The notes: a model not told the origin generated them from the sequence alone. Positions 37,743 to 48,230 are shown, counted from the stretch's first letter. The stretch: DNA of 64,000 nt from Campylobacter massiliensis (GCF_014253065.1 NZ_JACLZK010000001.1:558001-622000), one strand, 5' to 3'. Numbers and translations: made by a program.

Positions 37743-37850
37743 AAATTTGACGGTAACCTGGTCAAATTTAAAACGCTGACTCGCGGTTTTAAATCAAATT
37801 TACAAAGCAAAGGCGTCAAATTTAGCAAGCAAGTCCGTAAAATTTGACGC
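37743..37850. terminator. Two hairpins of facing AAATTTGAC words between TPM copies 2 and 3
   Basis: AAATTTGAC (37743-37751) pairs with GTCAAATTT (37761-37769), and GCGTCAAATTT (37813-37823) with AAATTTGACGC (37840-37850). The second lies 16 bases after the stop of copy 3 on the minus strand. Confidence 0.55.
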
Positions 37851-37865
37851 TAAATTTTAAAGCAG

Positions 37866-38822
37866 CTACCACCTGCCGCTAGCTCCGCCTCCGCCGAAAC
37901 TTCCGCCCCCTCCGCTAAAACCTCCGCCTCCTGAGCTTCCGCCTCCGCCGCTAAATCCGCCGCCGCCGTAACCGCCAGAGCTGCCACTGCCGTACAAGCC
38001 TCTGCCGCCGGTTTTCATATTTCGCATTAGGTACAAAAGTAGTACGAAAAGAACGAGTAAGACCCCGCCTCTAACAAGCAGATCCTCGATACCAAACGTT
38101 CCTGCGACTACGCCCGAGATAAAGCCTGATAGCGTCGCGCTAGCTCCGATTCGCAAAGCTGCCGCGCCGAAAATAGCCGAAGCAAATACCATCACCATGC
38201 CCACTACTATCCCGTAAGCCTCCACAGGCGTCTCATCTTGCTTTTCTATCTCCTTTTTCACCCCCTCATCCCCATCAAGTAGAGCGATGATCTTTTGTAT
38301 GCCTATGTTTATACCGTTTTGGATATCGCCTTTTTTAAACTCAGGGATTATGTAGTAGTTTATTATACTACTGCTAAGAGCGTCTGTTAGAGTACCTTCT
38401 AGACCGTATCCTACCTCTATGCGTACTTGTTTGTCGTTTGGAGCTACTACTAATACCACTCCGTTATCTTTACCTTTTTGTCCTATGCCCCAATGTCTAG
38501 CTAGTTCTAGGGAGTACTCTTCTATTTGAGCGTTACCTAGAGATTTTATAGTAACTACTACTACTTGATTAGTGGTGTTGTTTTCATGAGTAGCTAGCAT
38601 GGTTTCTAGTTCGTCTTTGATAGATGGACTTAGTACGTTTGCTTGATCTACTACTCTACCAGTTAAGGCAGGGAAATTTGAACTCTTTTCGTTTGACGTT
38701 TGAGTAGTAGTTTCTTTTACGGTTAGGTTTTGTTCGGTAGCATTACCTGCTGCCGATAAATTTATAGCCGTAAGTCCTAAAAGCGTAAAAACGCAAAATA
38801 AAGTAGATAAAATGCGTTTCAT
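37866..38822 (-). CDS. TPM-domain protein, copy 3
   Basis: 318 residues. Residues 1 to about 193 are identical to copy 1, including the signal peptide and the whole TPM domain; the membrane part and the Gly-rich tail (SGGYGGGGFSGGGGSSGGG, ending GGGASGRW) differ. It follows lemA by 18 bases on the minus strand, so lemA - TPM is the basic operon and copies 2 and 1 follow. The pairing with LemA is widely conserved in bacteria. Confidence 0.87.
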   Translation of the reverse strand: MKRILSTLFCVFTLLGLTAINLSAAGNATEQNLTVKETTTQTSNEKSSNFPALTGRVVDQANVLSPSIKDELETMLATHENNTTNQVVVVTIKSLGNAQIEEYSLELARHWGIGQKGKDNGVVLVVAPNDKQVRIEVGYGLEGTLTDALSSSIINYYIIPEFKKGDIQNGINIGIQKIIALLDGDEGVKKEIEKQDETPVEAYGIVVGMVMVFASAIFGAAALRIGASATLSGFISGVVAGTFGIEDLLVRGGVLLVLFVLLLYLMRNMKTGGRGLYGSGSSGGYGGGGFSGGGGSSGGGGFSGGGGSFGGGGASGRW

Positions 38823-38835
38823 TTTTGTACCTTGG
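38244..38835 (-). repeat. 592-base direct repeat, copy B (identical to 36111-36702)
   Basis: Second copy of the identical tract, offset by 2133 bases. It ends within the short gap before lemA. The ribosome site and start codon are included in the repeat. Confidence 0.9.
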
Positions 38836-38840
38836 TTGGG

Positions 38841-39434
38841 TTATTTGGCAAAAGATACGTCCGGTGCGCTTTGTTCGGTTTCGCTAGCTTCAAATGTCAC
38901 GCGCGGTTTTAGCTCGGGATAAATCATTTCGGCGATAAATTTGCCCGGGATCTTGCGCAGAGCGACGTTGTAATCCTTGACGGCTGCGATATAATCCTTT
39001 CTAGCGACCGCGATGCGATTTTCCGTACCTTCAAGCTGGCTTTGCAGGGAGAGGAAATTTTGATCGGCTTTTAGTTGAGGGTAGTTCTCGGTGATAGCCA
39101 TTAGCCTAGATAGCGCGCCGCCTAGAGTTTTTTGAGCGTTTTCAAACTCTTTTAGCTTAGCGGGATCATCTAGCGAGCTAACGTCGATCGTCATCTGAGA
39201 AGCCTTGCTTCTAGCTTCCGTTACTTCTTTAAACACGCTCTCCTCGTGACTAGCGTAGCCTTGAACTGTTTTTACCAAATTTGGAATAAGATCTGCGCGG
39301 CGTTTGTACTGATTTTGCACCTGAGCCCACTTCTCCTTGACCGTTTCGTCAAGTACGGGGAAGGCATTAACGTACTTCAGTGCGATACCGCCGATGATAC
39401 CTAGGACGACTAGAAAAATGACTAAATTTTTCAT
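38841..39434 (-). CDS. lemA: LemA family protein
   Basis: 197 residues: one N-terminal membrane segment (about 3-22) with the bulk expected outside the cytoplasm as a four-helix bundle. NAFPVLDETVKEKWAQVQNQYKRRADLIPNLV-type sequence is the core signature (Y/N-x-L...R-x-DLIPNLV). Function is not established. It is the first gene of a minus-strand operon with the TPM genes; GGAGCA lies before the start. Confidence 0.92.
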   Translation of the reverse strand: MKNLVIFLVVLGIIGGIALKYVNAFPVLDETVKEKWAQVQNQYKRRADLIPNLVKTVQGYASHEESVFKEVTEARSKASQMTIDVSSLDDPAKLKEFENAQKTLGGALSRLMAITENYPQLKADQNFLSLQSQLEGTENRIAVARKDYIAAVKDYNVALRKIPGKFIAEMIYPELKPRVTFEASETEQSAPDVSFAK

Positions 39435-39581
39435 GGGTGCTCCTTTTTGGAAAATTTCTGCTTTGATTATACACTTAAATGCTTTTAAAATTAATAATTT
39501 AAAAATGAAAGTCGGATAAATTTGAAGTTAAATTTTAGGCTAAATTTGGGAAAGCTAGGGATAAATTTGAAGAAGTAAATT

Positions 39582-39612
39582 TGCGGCAAGAGATTTTACT
39601 TCTCCTGCCGCA
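39582..39612 (-). terminator. Terminator-like hairpin after the adhesin gene
   Basis: On the minus strand TGCGGCAGGAGA (39612-39601) can pair with TCTCTTGCCGCA (39593-39582), a 12-base stem with one G-T pair, followed by AATTT. It begins 13 bases after the adhesin stop codon. Confidence 0.7.
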
Positions 39613-39625
39613 GAGCGTTTAAAAT

Positions 39626-42600
39626 TTAAAAGTCTGTATGGATTTTTTCGTCGATTTGTATGTGTACGGTTTTGCCGTCTACACTATCCACGCTATCATA
39701 CATCTTATAGCCGGCATCGGCTTTGCTTTGATCGCTCGATAGCCTCCACTCTCCTTGACCTTTAACTTTATCGTGCTCGTCGCCTTTTATTTTTAGTATC
39801 GTATCGGCATTATCGGTGATATCTAGCACGTCTTTGGCACTTATAGTTAGCTCTACCGTTCCGGCTGAGCCGTTGGCGCCTAGCTGTAACTCCTCGAAGC
39901 TTTCAACCTTATGATCTAGGTTATTTACTTGACTCAAGTCGATACTGTCATTAAACACCAACGTATCTTTGCCTAGTCCGCCGTACATCCTATCTTTAGT
40001 AGTATCATATGTAACAGTGTCGTTAGTAGCGTCTTTTTCCACGATTAACGTAGGGAAAAGGACGGTAGTGCCTTTGTTGCCGTTTTGATCCTCCATTGTA
40101 GCAGTAATCTTTACGTTATTGTCTTTTTCGCTATTTATCAATATATCGGTAGAGACGTAACCGTTATCTATATCGTTCTGGGTCAGAGCAGGCAACTCTT
40201 TGGTTATCGTTTTGCTTGCATCGTGAGGATCAGTGTATCTCACTACGACTTTATCTCCGGCTACCGTATCGTCAGGTAGATAAATGCTTATGCCCGTTGA
40301 TTCCTTGTTTCCGTCCTGTGCATTTTCCGCCGCCGTTAGTTTGCTGTCACCGCCCGCTTCGTTATATCCTATTGCACTTATATCTTGTATTTTCTCTAGG
40401 ACAGCCTCATCATTGCTTGTGACCCTATTATTGTTATACGCATCGGTTAGCGTAGCTTCTACGGAAACCTTAGTTTGATCATCCGGTCTCATACCTACGT
40501 TGCGAATTCGTACTGCGCCGCCCTCTACCTCTAGAGTTTCCGATCCATCACTGCTTACGGCTCTAAATTTCTTGACTCCGTTTGCATCTTTATACTCTTG
40601 GATAGTATACGACTTATTGCTTATGCTTACGCCGCCCTCTTTAATATTAATATTTAGCTTATCGCCGTTTATTATATTGCTTGGAAGTCCTACCGCGATA
40701 GTCGTTTTAGCATATCCGCCGTCTGCGGTATCTTCTATCCTGCTAATCTTACCGTCGTCATCGACATCTTCTTCAAATCTAGCGGTTAGCTCTCCGCTCC
40801 AGTTGCTGTTTAATTTATTTTTAGCTTCGGCCGTAGGAGTTTTATCTATTCCAAATTCGTCAGAGAGTGTTGCTTTTGCAACGATTTCGGTATTGTTTGT
40901 CATAGGTACGTTTTTAATTTTTACCGTATCGTCCTCTACATCTAGCCTTGAGTCGTCCGTACCGACAGCTTGTAGCTTGCCGTTTGATTTTTCAAAGGTA
41001 TAGACCTTGTCGGCTCCGTTTATATTTACGGTTAGTTTATCTCCAGCTACTACGCCGCTAGGAAGAGTTACGCTAATCGTAGTAGTAAGTACGCTATTGT
41101 CGCTTGACGCTTCGCTTCTATCTATTACACCGTTTCTATTAGCGTTGTCTTCGTCAAAGCTTACAGACACGTTTTTATTGTTTAACTCAGGAGTTAGCTC
41201 AAGACCCTTATCTGCAACGGCCGCTTTTTCAGTTCCCGCACCATCAACAACTTTAGCGCCGACTAAGGTTTCTTTGCCGGCTATCATAGATACAGGAACT
41301 TTTATGATGCCGTTTTTGCCGGTATCAAATTCAACCCCGTCGTTACCTCTAACCTTATAGCCTCCATCAGGATTTACGCCTACTATAGAGAATTCTTTTG
41401 GGATATTCTCGGTAGTTCCATCCGGTTTTGGCTGTTTTATGCTAACTTGTACTTTATCGCCGGCTACTACATTGCTAGGGATCGTAACTAGGGCATTTGT
41501 CTTATGGATATTGCCGTCTAGGTCTGCTTCCGTTCTAGTTAGCTTACCGTTTCTGTTTACGTCTTCCTCAAAGCCCAAATAAAGAGGTCTATGTCCCGCG
41601 CCGCTTCCTAGGATCGTGGTATTAGCTGCAGATGCGGTTTTTCCGATTCCGTCTGCTCCGATTACTTCGGCATTTACTTGCGTATTTGCAGTATCACTGA
41701 TAGATATATTTTTGATTTCTACCGTATTATTTTGTTTAACCTTGGCCACCTCGACATCGTTAGCATCCACGATTTTAAATTGCTTATTACCTTCATCTTT
41801 AATAGTATAAGTTCTAAGAGGCTCGCTTACACCATTATGTTTAATGTCGATATTTAGCTTGTCGCCATTTACTATGTTGCTAGGTAGTTTTACGGTAGCG
41901 GTAGTTACGCCGCTTTGAGCATTTTCGCCGGCAGAGATAGATCCGTCGTTGTTTTCATCTTCGGCAAATGCCACATACATATCGTCATAAAGAGGGGTTA
42001 TTCCGCTGTTGTTTTTAGCAGCTGCTTTGCCGCCTTTACCATCGGAAACATCAGCCTCTACTACGGTTTTGTATCCCTCATCCATAGTTACGCCTACTTG
42101 TACCGTATAGTCTTTTTTGGCGTAAATCACTTCGCCGCTACCATTATCAGCTACAGCCTTAAATACGTCGCCATCTTTGTGAAGAGTATATGTTTTAGTT
42201 TGGCTCGTCTCGCCTGTCGTTTCGGCTTTATTTTTTACAGTGATATTTAACTTATCGCCGTCAACTATGTTATAAGGAAGCTTTATGCTTGCCGTAGTTT
42301 TATGGATCTGCGTATTACCACCCTCAGCGCTTTCGGCTCTTGATAAAGTTAAATTTTGATTAACGTCTTTATCAAATTTAACTTCCATAGCGTCTAGATT
42401 GTTGATTATGCTATCTTTAGTAGTTTTAGCCTTCTCTATGTCATTAGCATCTTTTATCTCAGCCTCTACGATAGTATTCTTATCCGTGCGCATAGGAACG
42501 TCTTTTATCTCGAAGCTATTTTTTGTTTTCATATCTACAAGGTTGCCAGCACTATCTTTGAGTCTCGTTACAGCATTGCTCTTGTTGTTATCTTTCTCGA

Positions 42601-45600
42601 TAGTGTAGTGCTTGACGGTATCTATATGTGGTCCGTTGGCTTGAGGTTCTTTAATTGTCACAGTTAGTTTATCACCGTTAACCGCATTGTTTGGAATTTT
42701 AATCGTTACGGTCGTCGTGTATTCGCTGTTCGTGTGCCCAGCAACCGTTCTATCCGTAACCTTTCCGCCTTTAGCGTCTTCAAAAATCACGCCCGGTTCT
42801 TTTATGGCTTCGATGCTGATTTTCGCATCGGCAGTTTTGTTAGGTTGCGGTTCAGCGTATTGCACGGTAGCCGTTATTTTCGTATCTTGATTTGATCTTA
42901 CGTCGAGATCTTTGTACTCAAATTTATAAAGCTCGTCGTCTGTTCTTAGATCAGAGATCGGCTTAGTAGATTTTCTAGGTAAAATATCGCTGCTATCAGC
43001 ATCATTTTTTATAGACTCTATAACGCCTTGCGCATTTAATTTAATAGTATACGTTTTTGTAACTACGCCTTTGCCAGGTTCCTCAACCTTCAAGACTAGT
43101 TTATCGCCGTCTTTGACATCGTAAGGTATAGTTATAGTAGCGTTAGTTTCGTTTACGTTTTGATCGGTCATACCGTCTGCTCTAGATAGTATCTTAGCTC
43201 CCGATGCCTGTACCTTGCTAGGTTTTTCGTTAAATTCTACGCCTATATTGCCGTCGTAGAATGTTACTTCTGCGTTGTTGGAGTCTTCGCTCTTCTGATC
43301 GCCGTTACCGTGATCTACGACTCTAGCTATAACTCCAGTTTTAACTCCCGGAGCTACCTTAGCCATGCCGTCGATTACCATCGCTCGTCCGTTGTCAATA
43401 TGTTCTTGCTTGATTACTTCTATTCTTTCCTCTGTAGTTACGTTACCGTTTTTATCAGTATATGTCATAGTTATTTTCATATCATCGCCGGCTCTTGCAT
43501 CCTCAGGGATGGTAATTTTTACTGTCGTGAAATTTAAATTCCCATCTCTTATATTTTCAGAAGGAGTTAAGATTCGGTCTCCGTTGTAATTCTCAGGCAA
43601 GTAAACTACTGGATTTACATCCAATCTTAACGTATCTTTAGCGATTGGACTCTCGTTGCCTATTGAATTGGATATAGTAGCAGATACCGTAGTTGGCGTA
43701 TATCTACTCATATCTTTAGTTTCGATTTGCAAGGAGTATCCATTATCTATAATCTCTTGAGTAATTGGTACTCTATGTGTTACCGGAGCACCACTTGGCT
43801 TCACGACGGTTATATTTAGTGTATCTCCTATAGTTGCATTAGAAGATACAGTAATCTTAGCTTCGGTAATGCTTTTATCGCCGTCTTGATTATTCTCAGA
43901 ATAGCTAAGCAATCCGCTATCGGCATTGTTGTCTTCGGTAAATTTAACTATAGGAGTCGGAGGCGTGGTGGTATCTAATTTAACACTGTCGCTAGCTTCT
44001 GGACTTTCGTTTCCTATTTTATTAGTTATAGTTGCAGATACCTTCGAGACCTTTCCATTTTCAACAGGGATGGTTTTATCAAGGGAACTATTATCCAAAA
44101 TGTAGCCGTTAGTTTTAATGTCTTGAGTTACGGTTACGCTATGCGTTCTTTGGGTGCCGTCCGGATTTGTAACGGTAACCTTTAACGTATCTCCAATCTC
44201 TGCACCCGAAGGCACGGTAATCTTAGCCGTCGTGGTAGTAGAACTAGGTCCATTTTCAACATTATTTAAAATTCCGTCGTTATTTTTATCTTCCGTCATA
44301 GTGACAGTAAGACCCAAAGTGGCGGTAGTATCAAATTTAACGCTATCGCTGCTTTCTGGGCTTTCATTACCTATCTGGTTAGTTATAGTAGCAGATACTG
44401 TAGAGACCTTCCCATCTTGGACAGGGATAGTTTTATCGGTAGTGCTATTATCCATGATATAGCCGTTAGTTTTAATATCTTGAGTGATGGTTACGCTATG
44501 CGTTCTTTGCGTACCATTTGGATATGTAACAGTAACGTTTAGGGTATCTCCTACTACAGCGTTTGCAGGGATTTCGATCTTAGCTGTCGTAGTGTTAGTA
44601 TCTATTCCGTTTTCATCTTTATTTAAAATTCCATCGTTGTTGATATCTTCAGTTATAATGACGGTAGGAGCAGCAGGCGTAGCGGTATCAAATTTAACAC
44701 TATCGCTACCTTCCGGACCTTCTACGCCCGCTTGATTGGTTATCGTTGCCGATACTTTAGACACCTGTCCGTCTTGAACCGGAACTGTTTTATCGGCAGT
44801 GCTATTATCCATGATATAGCCGTTAGTTTTAATATCTTGAGTAATAGTCACGCTATGCTTTATTTCGGTGCCGTCCGGATATGTAACCGTAATATTTAGA
44901 GTATCTCCTATTGCCGCACTTGAAGGTACTGTGATCTTAGCTGTCGTAGTATCAGGGTCTACTCCGTTTTCTGTTTTATTTAAAATTCCGTCGTTATTGA
45001 TATCTTCGGTCATGGTGACAGTCGGAGTTGGCGTTGGCGTCGGAGTTGGCGTTGGCGTCGGAGTTGGCGTTGGCGTCGGAGTTGGCGTTGGCGTCGGAGT
45101 TGGCGTTGGCGTCGGAGTTGGCGTTGGCGTCGGAGTTGGCGTTGGCGTCGGAGTTGGCGTTGGCGTCGGAGTTGGCGTTGGCGTCGGAGTTGGCGTTGGC
45201 GTCGGAGTTGGCGTTGGCGTCGGAGTTGGGATATTGTTTTCCTGAGCAGATGCTAGACTTGGCCTACTACTGCTACTATAAGCGGACTGAAGCGGATTTG
45301 CGCTATTTACCACATTGCCTAAATTTCCATACATTGTATTAACGTTAGATATATGTCCGCCCTGTAAAAAAGAAACTTGGCTCAAGCTAACGCCGTCAGA
45401 AGAAGCGACAGAGCCGCCGCCTGCAGCAGTCTCTTCCAAATCTTGAAGCTGCATGCCGTTAAGCAAAGCCTGCTGAATAGCAGAAACGTCGGCTACGGCC
45501 TCGCCGCCAAAACCTTCGTTAATTACCGCACTTTGATCAAGTGACAAAGTATCCTCGCCCACAAGAGCGACTTCTTTACCGTTATTTAGCTCTATTACTA

Positions 45601-45745
45601 CTTTTGCAGTAGGGCTATCGGTCTTTATAACCTCTCCTAAGTATGCCACGTCTCCTATGTTTAGTGTTCTTTTGTTGCCGCTACTATCTACCGCCGTAGC
45701 TGCGCCGCCGCTTATATCTTTTATGATACCTACTTTGTTTGCCAT
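39626..45745 (-). CDS. Giant type I secreted adhesin with LapG-type cleavage site
   Basis: 2039 residues, LapA-like in plan. Residues 1 to about 100 form a retention module ([25 protein letters not shown]). [10 protein letters not shown] follows, with TAAG at 106-109, the motif and position cut by LapG in Pseudomonas LapA. Residues about 173-242 are a PT-dipeptide spacer. About 13 repeats of roughly 90-130 residues follow, most opening with an acidic loop such as [15 protein letters not shown] that looks like an EF-hand-type calcium site. The C-terminus has one RTX-like nonapeptide (GGLGKDTLV) and ends [13 protein letters not shown]...IHTDF, resembling type I secretion signals. Its exporter and protease are probably encoded at 1-5346. 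Confidence 0.88.
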   Translation of the reverse strand: MANKVGIIKDISGGAATAVDSSGNKRTLNIGDVAYLGEVIKTDSPTAKVVIELNNGKEVALVGEDTLSLDQSAVINEGFGGEAVADVSAIQQALLNGMQLQDLEETAAGGGSVASSDGVSLSQVSFLQGGHISNVNTMYGNLGNVVNSANPLQSAYSSSSRPSLASAQENNIPTPTPTPTPTPTPTPTPTPTPTPTPTPTPTPTPTPTPTPTPTPTPTPTPTPTPTPTPTPTPTPTPTPTPTVTMTEDINNDGILNKTENGVDPDTTTAKITVPSSAAIGDTLNITVTYPDGTEIKHSVTITQDIKTNGYIMDNSTADKTVPVQDGQVSKVSATITNQAGVEGPEGSDSVKFDTATPAAPTVIITEDINNDGILNKDENGIDTNTTTAKIEIPANAVVGDTLNVTVTYPNGTQRTHSVTITQDIKTNGYIMDNSTTDKTIPVQDGKVSTVSATITNQIGNESPESSDSVKFDTTATLGLTVTMTEDKNNDGILNNVENGPSSTTTTAKITVPSGAEIGDTLKVTVTNPDGTQRTHSVTVTQDIKTNGYILDNSSLDKTIPVENGKVSKVSATITNKIGNESPEASDSVKLDTTTPPTPIVKFTEDNNADSGLLSYSENNQDGDKSITEAKITVSSNATIGDTLNITVVKPSGAPVTHRVPITQEIIDNGYSLQIETKDMSRYTPTTVSATISNSIGNESPIAKDTLRLDVNPVVYLPENYNGDRILTPSENIRDGNLNFTTVKITIPEDARAGDDMKITMTYTDKNGNVTTEERIEVIKQEHIDNGRAMVIDGMAKVAPGVKTGVIARVVDHGNGDQKSEDSNNAEVTFYDGNIGVEFNEKPSKVQASGAKILSRADGMTDQNVNETNATITIPYDVKDGDKLVLKVEEPGKGVVTKTYTIKLNAQGVIESIKNDADSSDILPRKSTKPISDLRTDDELYKFEYKDLDVRSNQDTKITATVQYAEPQPNKTADAKISIEAIKEPGVIFEDAKGGKVTDRTVAGHTNSEYTTTVTIKIPNNAVNGDKLTVTIKEPQANGPHIDTVKHYTIEKDNNKSNAVTRLKDSAGNLVDMKTKNSFEIKDVPMRTDKNTIVEAEIKDANDIEKAKTTKDSIINNLDAMEVKFDKDVNQNLTLSRAESAEGGNTQIHKTTASIKLPYNIVDGDKLNITVKNKAETTGETSQTKTYTLHKDGDVFKAVADNGSGEVIYAKKDYTVQVGVTMDEGYKTVVEADVSDGKGGKAAAKNNSGITPLYDDMYVAFAEDENNDGSISAGENAQSGVTTATVKLPSNIVNGDKLNIDIKHNGVSEPLRTYTIKDEGNKQFKIVDANDVEVAKVKQNNTVEIKNISISDTANTQVNAEVIGADGIGKTASAANTTILGSGAGHRPLYLGFEEDVNRNGKLTRTEADLDGNIHKTNALVTIPSNVVAGDKVQVSIKQPKPDGTTENIPKEFSIVGVNPDGGYKVRGNDGVEFDTGKNGIIKVPVSMIAGKETLVGAKVVDGAGTEKAAVADKGLELTPELNNKNVSVSFDEDNANRNGVIDRSEASSDNSVLTTTISVTLPSGVVAGDKLTVNINGADKVYTFEKSNGKLQAVGTDDSRLDVEDDTVKIKNVPMTNNTEIVAKATLSDEFGIDKTPTAEAKNKLNSNWSGELTARFEEDVDDDGKISRIEDTADGGYAKTTIAVGLPSNIINGDKLNINIKEGGVSISNKSYTIQEYKDANGVKKFRAVSSDGSETLEVEGGAVRIRNVGMRPDDQTKVSVEATLTDAYNNNRVTSNDEAVLEKIQDISAIGYNEAGGDSKLTAAENAQDGNKESTGISIYLPDDTVAGDKVVVRYTDPHDASKTITKELPALTQNDIDNGYVSTDILINSEKDNNVKITATMEDQNGNKGTTVLFPTLIVEKDATNDTVTYDTTKDRMYGGLGKDTLVFNDSIDLSQVNNLDHKVESFEELQLGANGSAGTVELTISAKDVLDITDNADTILKIKGDEHDKVKGQGEWRLSSDQSKADAGYKMYDSVDSVDGKTVHIQIDEKIHTDF
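45021..45229 (-). repeat. 18-base tandem repeat encoding a Pro-Thr spacer
   Basis: About 11.6 perfect copies of an 18-base unit (CCAACTCCGACGCCAACG on the coding strand) encode some 35 consecutive Pro-Thr pairs. Because the unit is a multiple of three, slippage would change the spacer length without shifting the frame. Confidence 0.95.
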
Positions 45746-45780
45746 TGTTTTCCTTAGTATAAATTTTGATTTACGGGCGG

Positions 45781-45827
45781 ATTATACATATATTTTATGC
45801 AAAAATCTATTGTACCGAAGTACAATA
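45781..45827 (-). promoter_or_regulatory. Adhesin promoter with a palindromic operator candidate
   Basis: On the minus strand TGTATAAT gives an extended -10 (45786-45781), 36 bases before the start. Just upstream, over the expected -35 region, TATTGTAC (45808-45815) and GTACAATA (45820-45827) form a perfect palindrome with a 4-base centre (CGAA). This looks like a repressor site for the adhesin. Confidence 0.55.
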
Positions 45828-45858
45828 TGAGCCATATATTATGCTTTACAAATTTAAA

Positions 45859-45887
45859 AAGTAATATGCTAAATTTGCATATTACTT
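45859..45887 (+). promoter_or_regulatory. Candidate Mo/W operator upstream of fdhF
   Basis: AAGTAATATGC (45859-45869), TAAATTT, GCATATTACTT (45877-45887): perfect 11-base inverted arms around 7 bases. It shares the core AATATGC-N7-GCATATT with sites upstream of fdhA, tupA/tupB and fdhD/mop. It lies about 82 bases before the likely fdhF transcription start and upstream of the adhesin promoter on the other strand. Confidence 0.65.
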
Positions 45888-45910
45888 AAATAATTCTTAA
45901 AAAAATATAC

Positions 45911-45948
45911 TAGTTTTAAAACTAAATTTATATTTGCCGTTGTATAAT
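45911..45948 (+). promoter_or_regulatory. fdhF promoter with a 14-base palindrome over the -35 region
   Basis: TATAAT (45943-45948) is a good -10 for fdhF. TAGTTTTAAAACTA (45911-45924) is a perfect palindrome spanning the usual -35 position and may be an activator or repressor site. Confidence 0.5.
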
Positions 45949-45986
45949 AATCTCATAAATTTCAGTAATACCAGAAAGGAGCAAAA

Positions 45987-48230
45987 ATGGAAGAGATCGT
46001 AAAGACCACCTGTCCATATTGCGGTACGGGCTGCGGCATCGATCTTATCGTGCGAAACGGTAGAATCGTAGATGCCAAACCTAGCAAAGACCACCACGTA
46101 AACGACGGCGAGCTTTGCCTAAAAGGAATGTTCGGATGGGAGTTTGTAAACTCTCCTAAACGCTTAAGCCGACCGATGATGAGAAAGCTAAACGGCGTCT
46201 ACGACAAGCGCGGCGAGCTTGAAGAAGTGAGTTTTGAGGAGGTTTATGATTTCCTCGCGGATAAATTTAAATCCACCGTCGCAAAATACGGCCCAAGCTC
46301 GATCATGGGCTTTAGCTCTGCGCGCTCAAATAACGAAGACAACTACGTTTTCCAGAAATTTTTCCGCGCTCAGGGCAGCAACAACGTCGATCACTGCGCC
46401 CGTCTTTGACACGCTCCTACAGTGGCAGGTCTTGCCAGCACGCTAGGAAACGGAACGATGACGAACGATTTGGTCGAATTTGCGACCGATACAGACGTAT
46501 TTTTACTGATCGGTACCAACACGAGCGAGTGCCACCCGATCATCGCTATGCAGATGCAGCGCGGTCTTCAGCGCGGCGCGAAGATGATCGTCGTGGATCC
46601 AAAGCGCACCGATATGGCCAAAAAAGCCGATATTTTCTTGCAAATCCCGATCGGAGCGAATATCAAAACGCTAAATACGATGATGCACGTAATCATCGCC
46701 GAAAATTTGCAAGATAGCGAGTTTATCGAGAAGTACTCCGAGGGATTTGAATATCTAAAAGAAGCGGTTAAGGACTTTACGCCTGAGCGTTTTGAGCGCG
46801 AAACGGGCGTAAAAAAAGAGCTCATCATAGAGGCAGCTAGGATGTATGCTAAAGCAGGTGCGGCGGCGATTTGCTACACGATGGGCATCACGCAGTTTAG
46901 CGACGGCACGTCAAACGTCTTTTCGCTATCAAATTTAGCCGTTTTAACGGGAAATTTAGGCAAAAAGGGCGCTGGCGTAAATCCTCTGCGCGGTCAAAAC
47001 AATGTCCAAGGCGCATGCGACATGGGCGCGCTGCCTAACGTCATCCCGGCCGGCGCGGTAAACAGCCCTTATGCGCAGGAGCAAGCGCGCAAAGTATGGC
47101 ACTTTGAGCTAAATCCGGTTCCGGGCTTTAAACTAACGCAAGCACCCGATAAAATGGATAGCGGCGAGCTAAAAGTCCTCTACGTCTACGGCGAAAACCC
47201 CGTAATGAGCGATCCTTGGACCGAGCACTTCGTCCACGCCGTACATCACTTAGACTGCTTTATCGTGCAGGATCTTTTCTTTACCGAGAGCGCACACAAG
47301 GCTGACGTGGTGCTACCTGCCGCGGGCTGGGGCGAAAAGGACGGAACCTTTATCAACACCTCTCGCCGCGTCCAACGCACGCGCAAGGCTAGCGAACCCG
47401 TTAGCGGCGTGGAGCCTGATTGGAAGGTCGTTTGCAACATCGCAAACCGCATGGGGCTAGAGGGGTTTGACTTTGCGAGCCCTGAGCAAATTTGGAACGA
47501 GCTAAGAGAGCTTATGCCTAAATTTTTCGGCGGTATCAGCTACTATAGACTAAGTAAGCTAGGCGGTATCAGCTGGCCGTGCCCCGACGAGGAGCATCCG
47601 GGTACGCCCGTGCTTTACGCAGATCACAAGTCCATGCTGCCTGGCGGTAAATTCCGCTTCGCGCCGGTACTTTACGTAGATGATAAAGAGGAGCGCGCAA
47701 AGGCTGAGGCCGAATTTAGAGCCAAGATGAATATCCCGGAGGGCTACCCAGTCGGTAGCGGCGCGCTTAGTGAAGTGCCTGATGAGGTATATCCGTGCCT
47801 ATTTACGACCGGACGCAAGGTCTATCACTACCACACCGGCACGATGACGAGAGAGTGCCCTGCCCTAGAGTACGGCGCCGGCGTAGAGGGCGCGCTCATC
47901 GAGGTAAGCCCCGATATCGCTCGCGAGAGGGAGCTAGAGGAGGGCTGCTACGCGCTCGTGCAAAACAAACGCGGCCAGATCGCGGCCAAACTACGCGTAA
48001 ATCCGGATCTAAAAGAAGGCACGATATTTACGACCTTTCACTACAGCGAAGCCGACGGCAACGAGCTAGCAAACGCCGGCGATCCCGATCCGCTCTCAGG
48101 CATCACGCCGCTAAAGATGACGATAGCAAATATCAGGCGTCTAAGCGAAGAGGAGTTTATCAAATTTAGAGAGCAAAACGAGATATCGATGCACTCGGCA
48201 AATCCTTATTTGTCGCCTGTTAGGGCTTAA
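45987..48230 (+). CDS. fdhF: Selenocysteine-containing formate dehydrogenase, FdhF (FDH-H) type
   Basis: Molybdo- or tungsto-bis-PGD enzyme oxidising formate to CO2. An in-frame TGA at 46407-46409 is read as selenocysteine 141 (HCARL-U-HAPTVAGLA), so the two open frames here are one 747-residue protein. The N-terminus has one [4Fe-4S] motif (CPYCGTGCGIDL with a distal CLKG) and no signal peptide, so it is cytoplasmic like E. coli FDH-H. GENPVMSDP, GWGEKDGTFINTSRRVQ and the C-terminal MTRECPALEY are cofactor-binding signatures. No hydrogenase or electron-transfer partner gene is adjacent. A SECIS-like hairpin follows the TGA. Confidence 0.95.
46407..46437 (+). promoter_or_regulatory. Selenocysteine codon and SECIS hairpin of fdhF
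   Basis: TGA (46407-46409), 13 bases, then the stem TGGCA (46423-46427), loop GGTCT (46428-46432), stem TGCCA (46433-46437). The GGUCU tip is the same as in the E. coli fdhF SECIS, which binds SelB. Confidence 0.85.

Noticed and set aside
44868-45245. Plus-strand frame with a long Gly-Val repeat
   Set aside because: It is the antisense reading of the Pro-Thr repeat in the adhesin gene; the open frame is a by-product of the repeat.
45028-45342. Plus-strand frame with repeated ALASEL units
   Set aside because: Another antisense frame of the same 18-base repeat, without a ribosome site or recognisable domain.
46407-46421. Apparent stop codon splitting fdhF into two genes, the second starting at a GTG
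   Set aside because: The TGA lies exactly at the family's selenocysteine position and is followed by a SECIS hairpin, so it is one gene and not a pseudogene.
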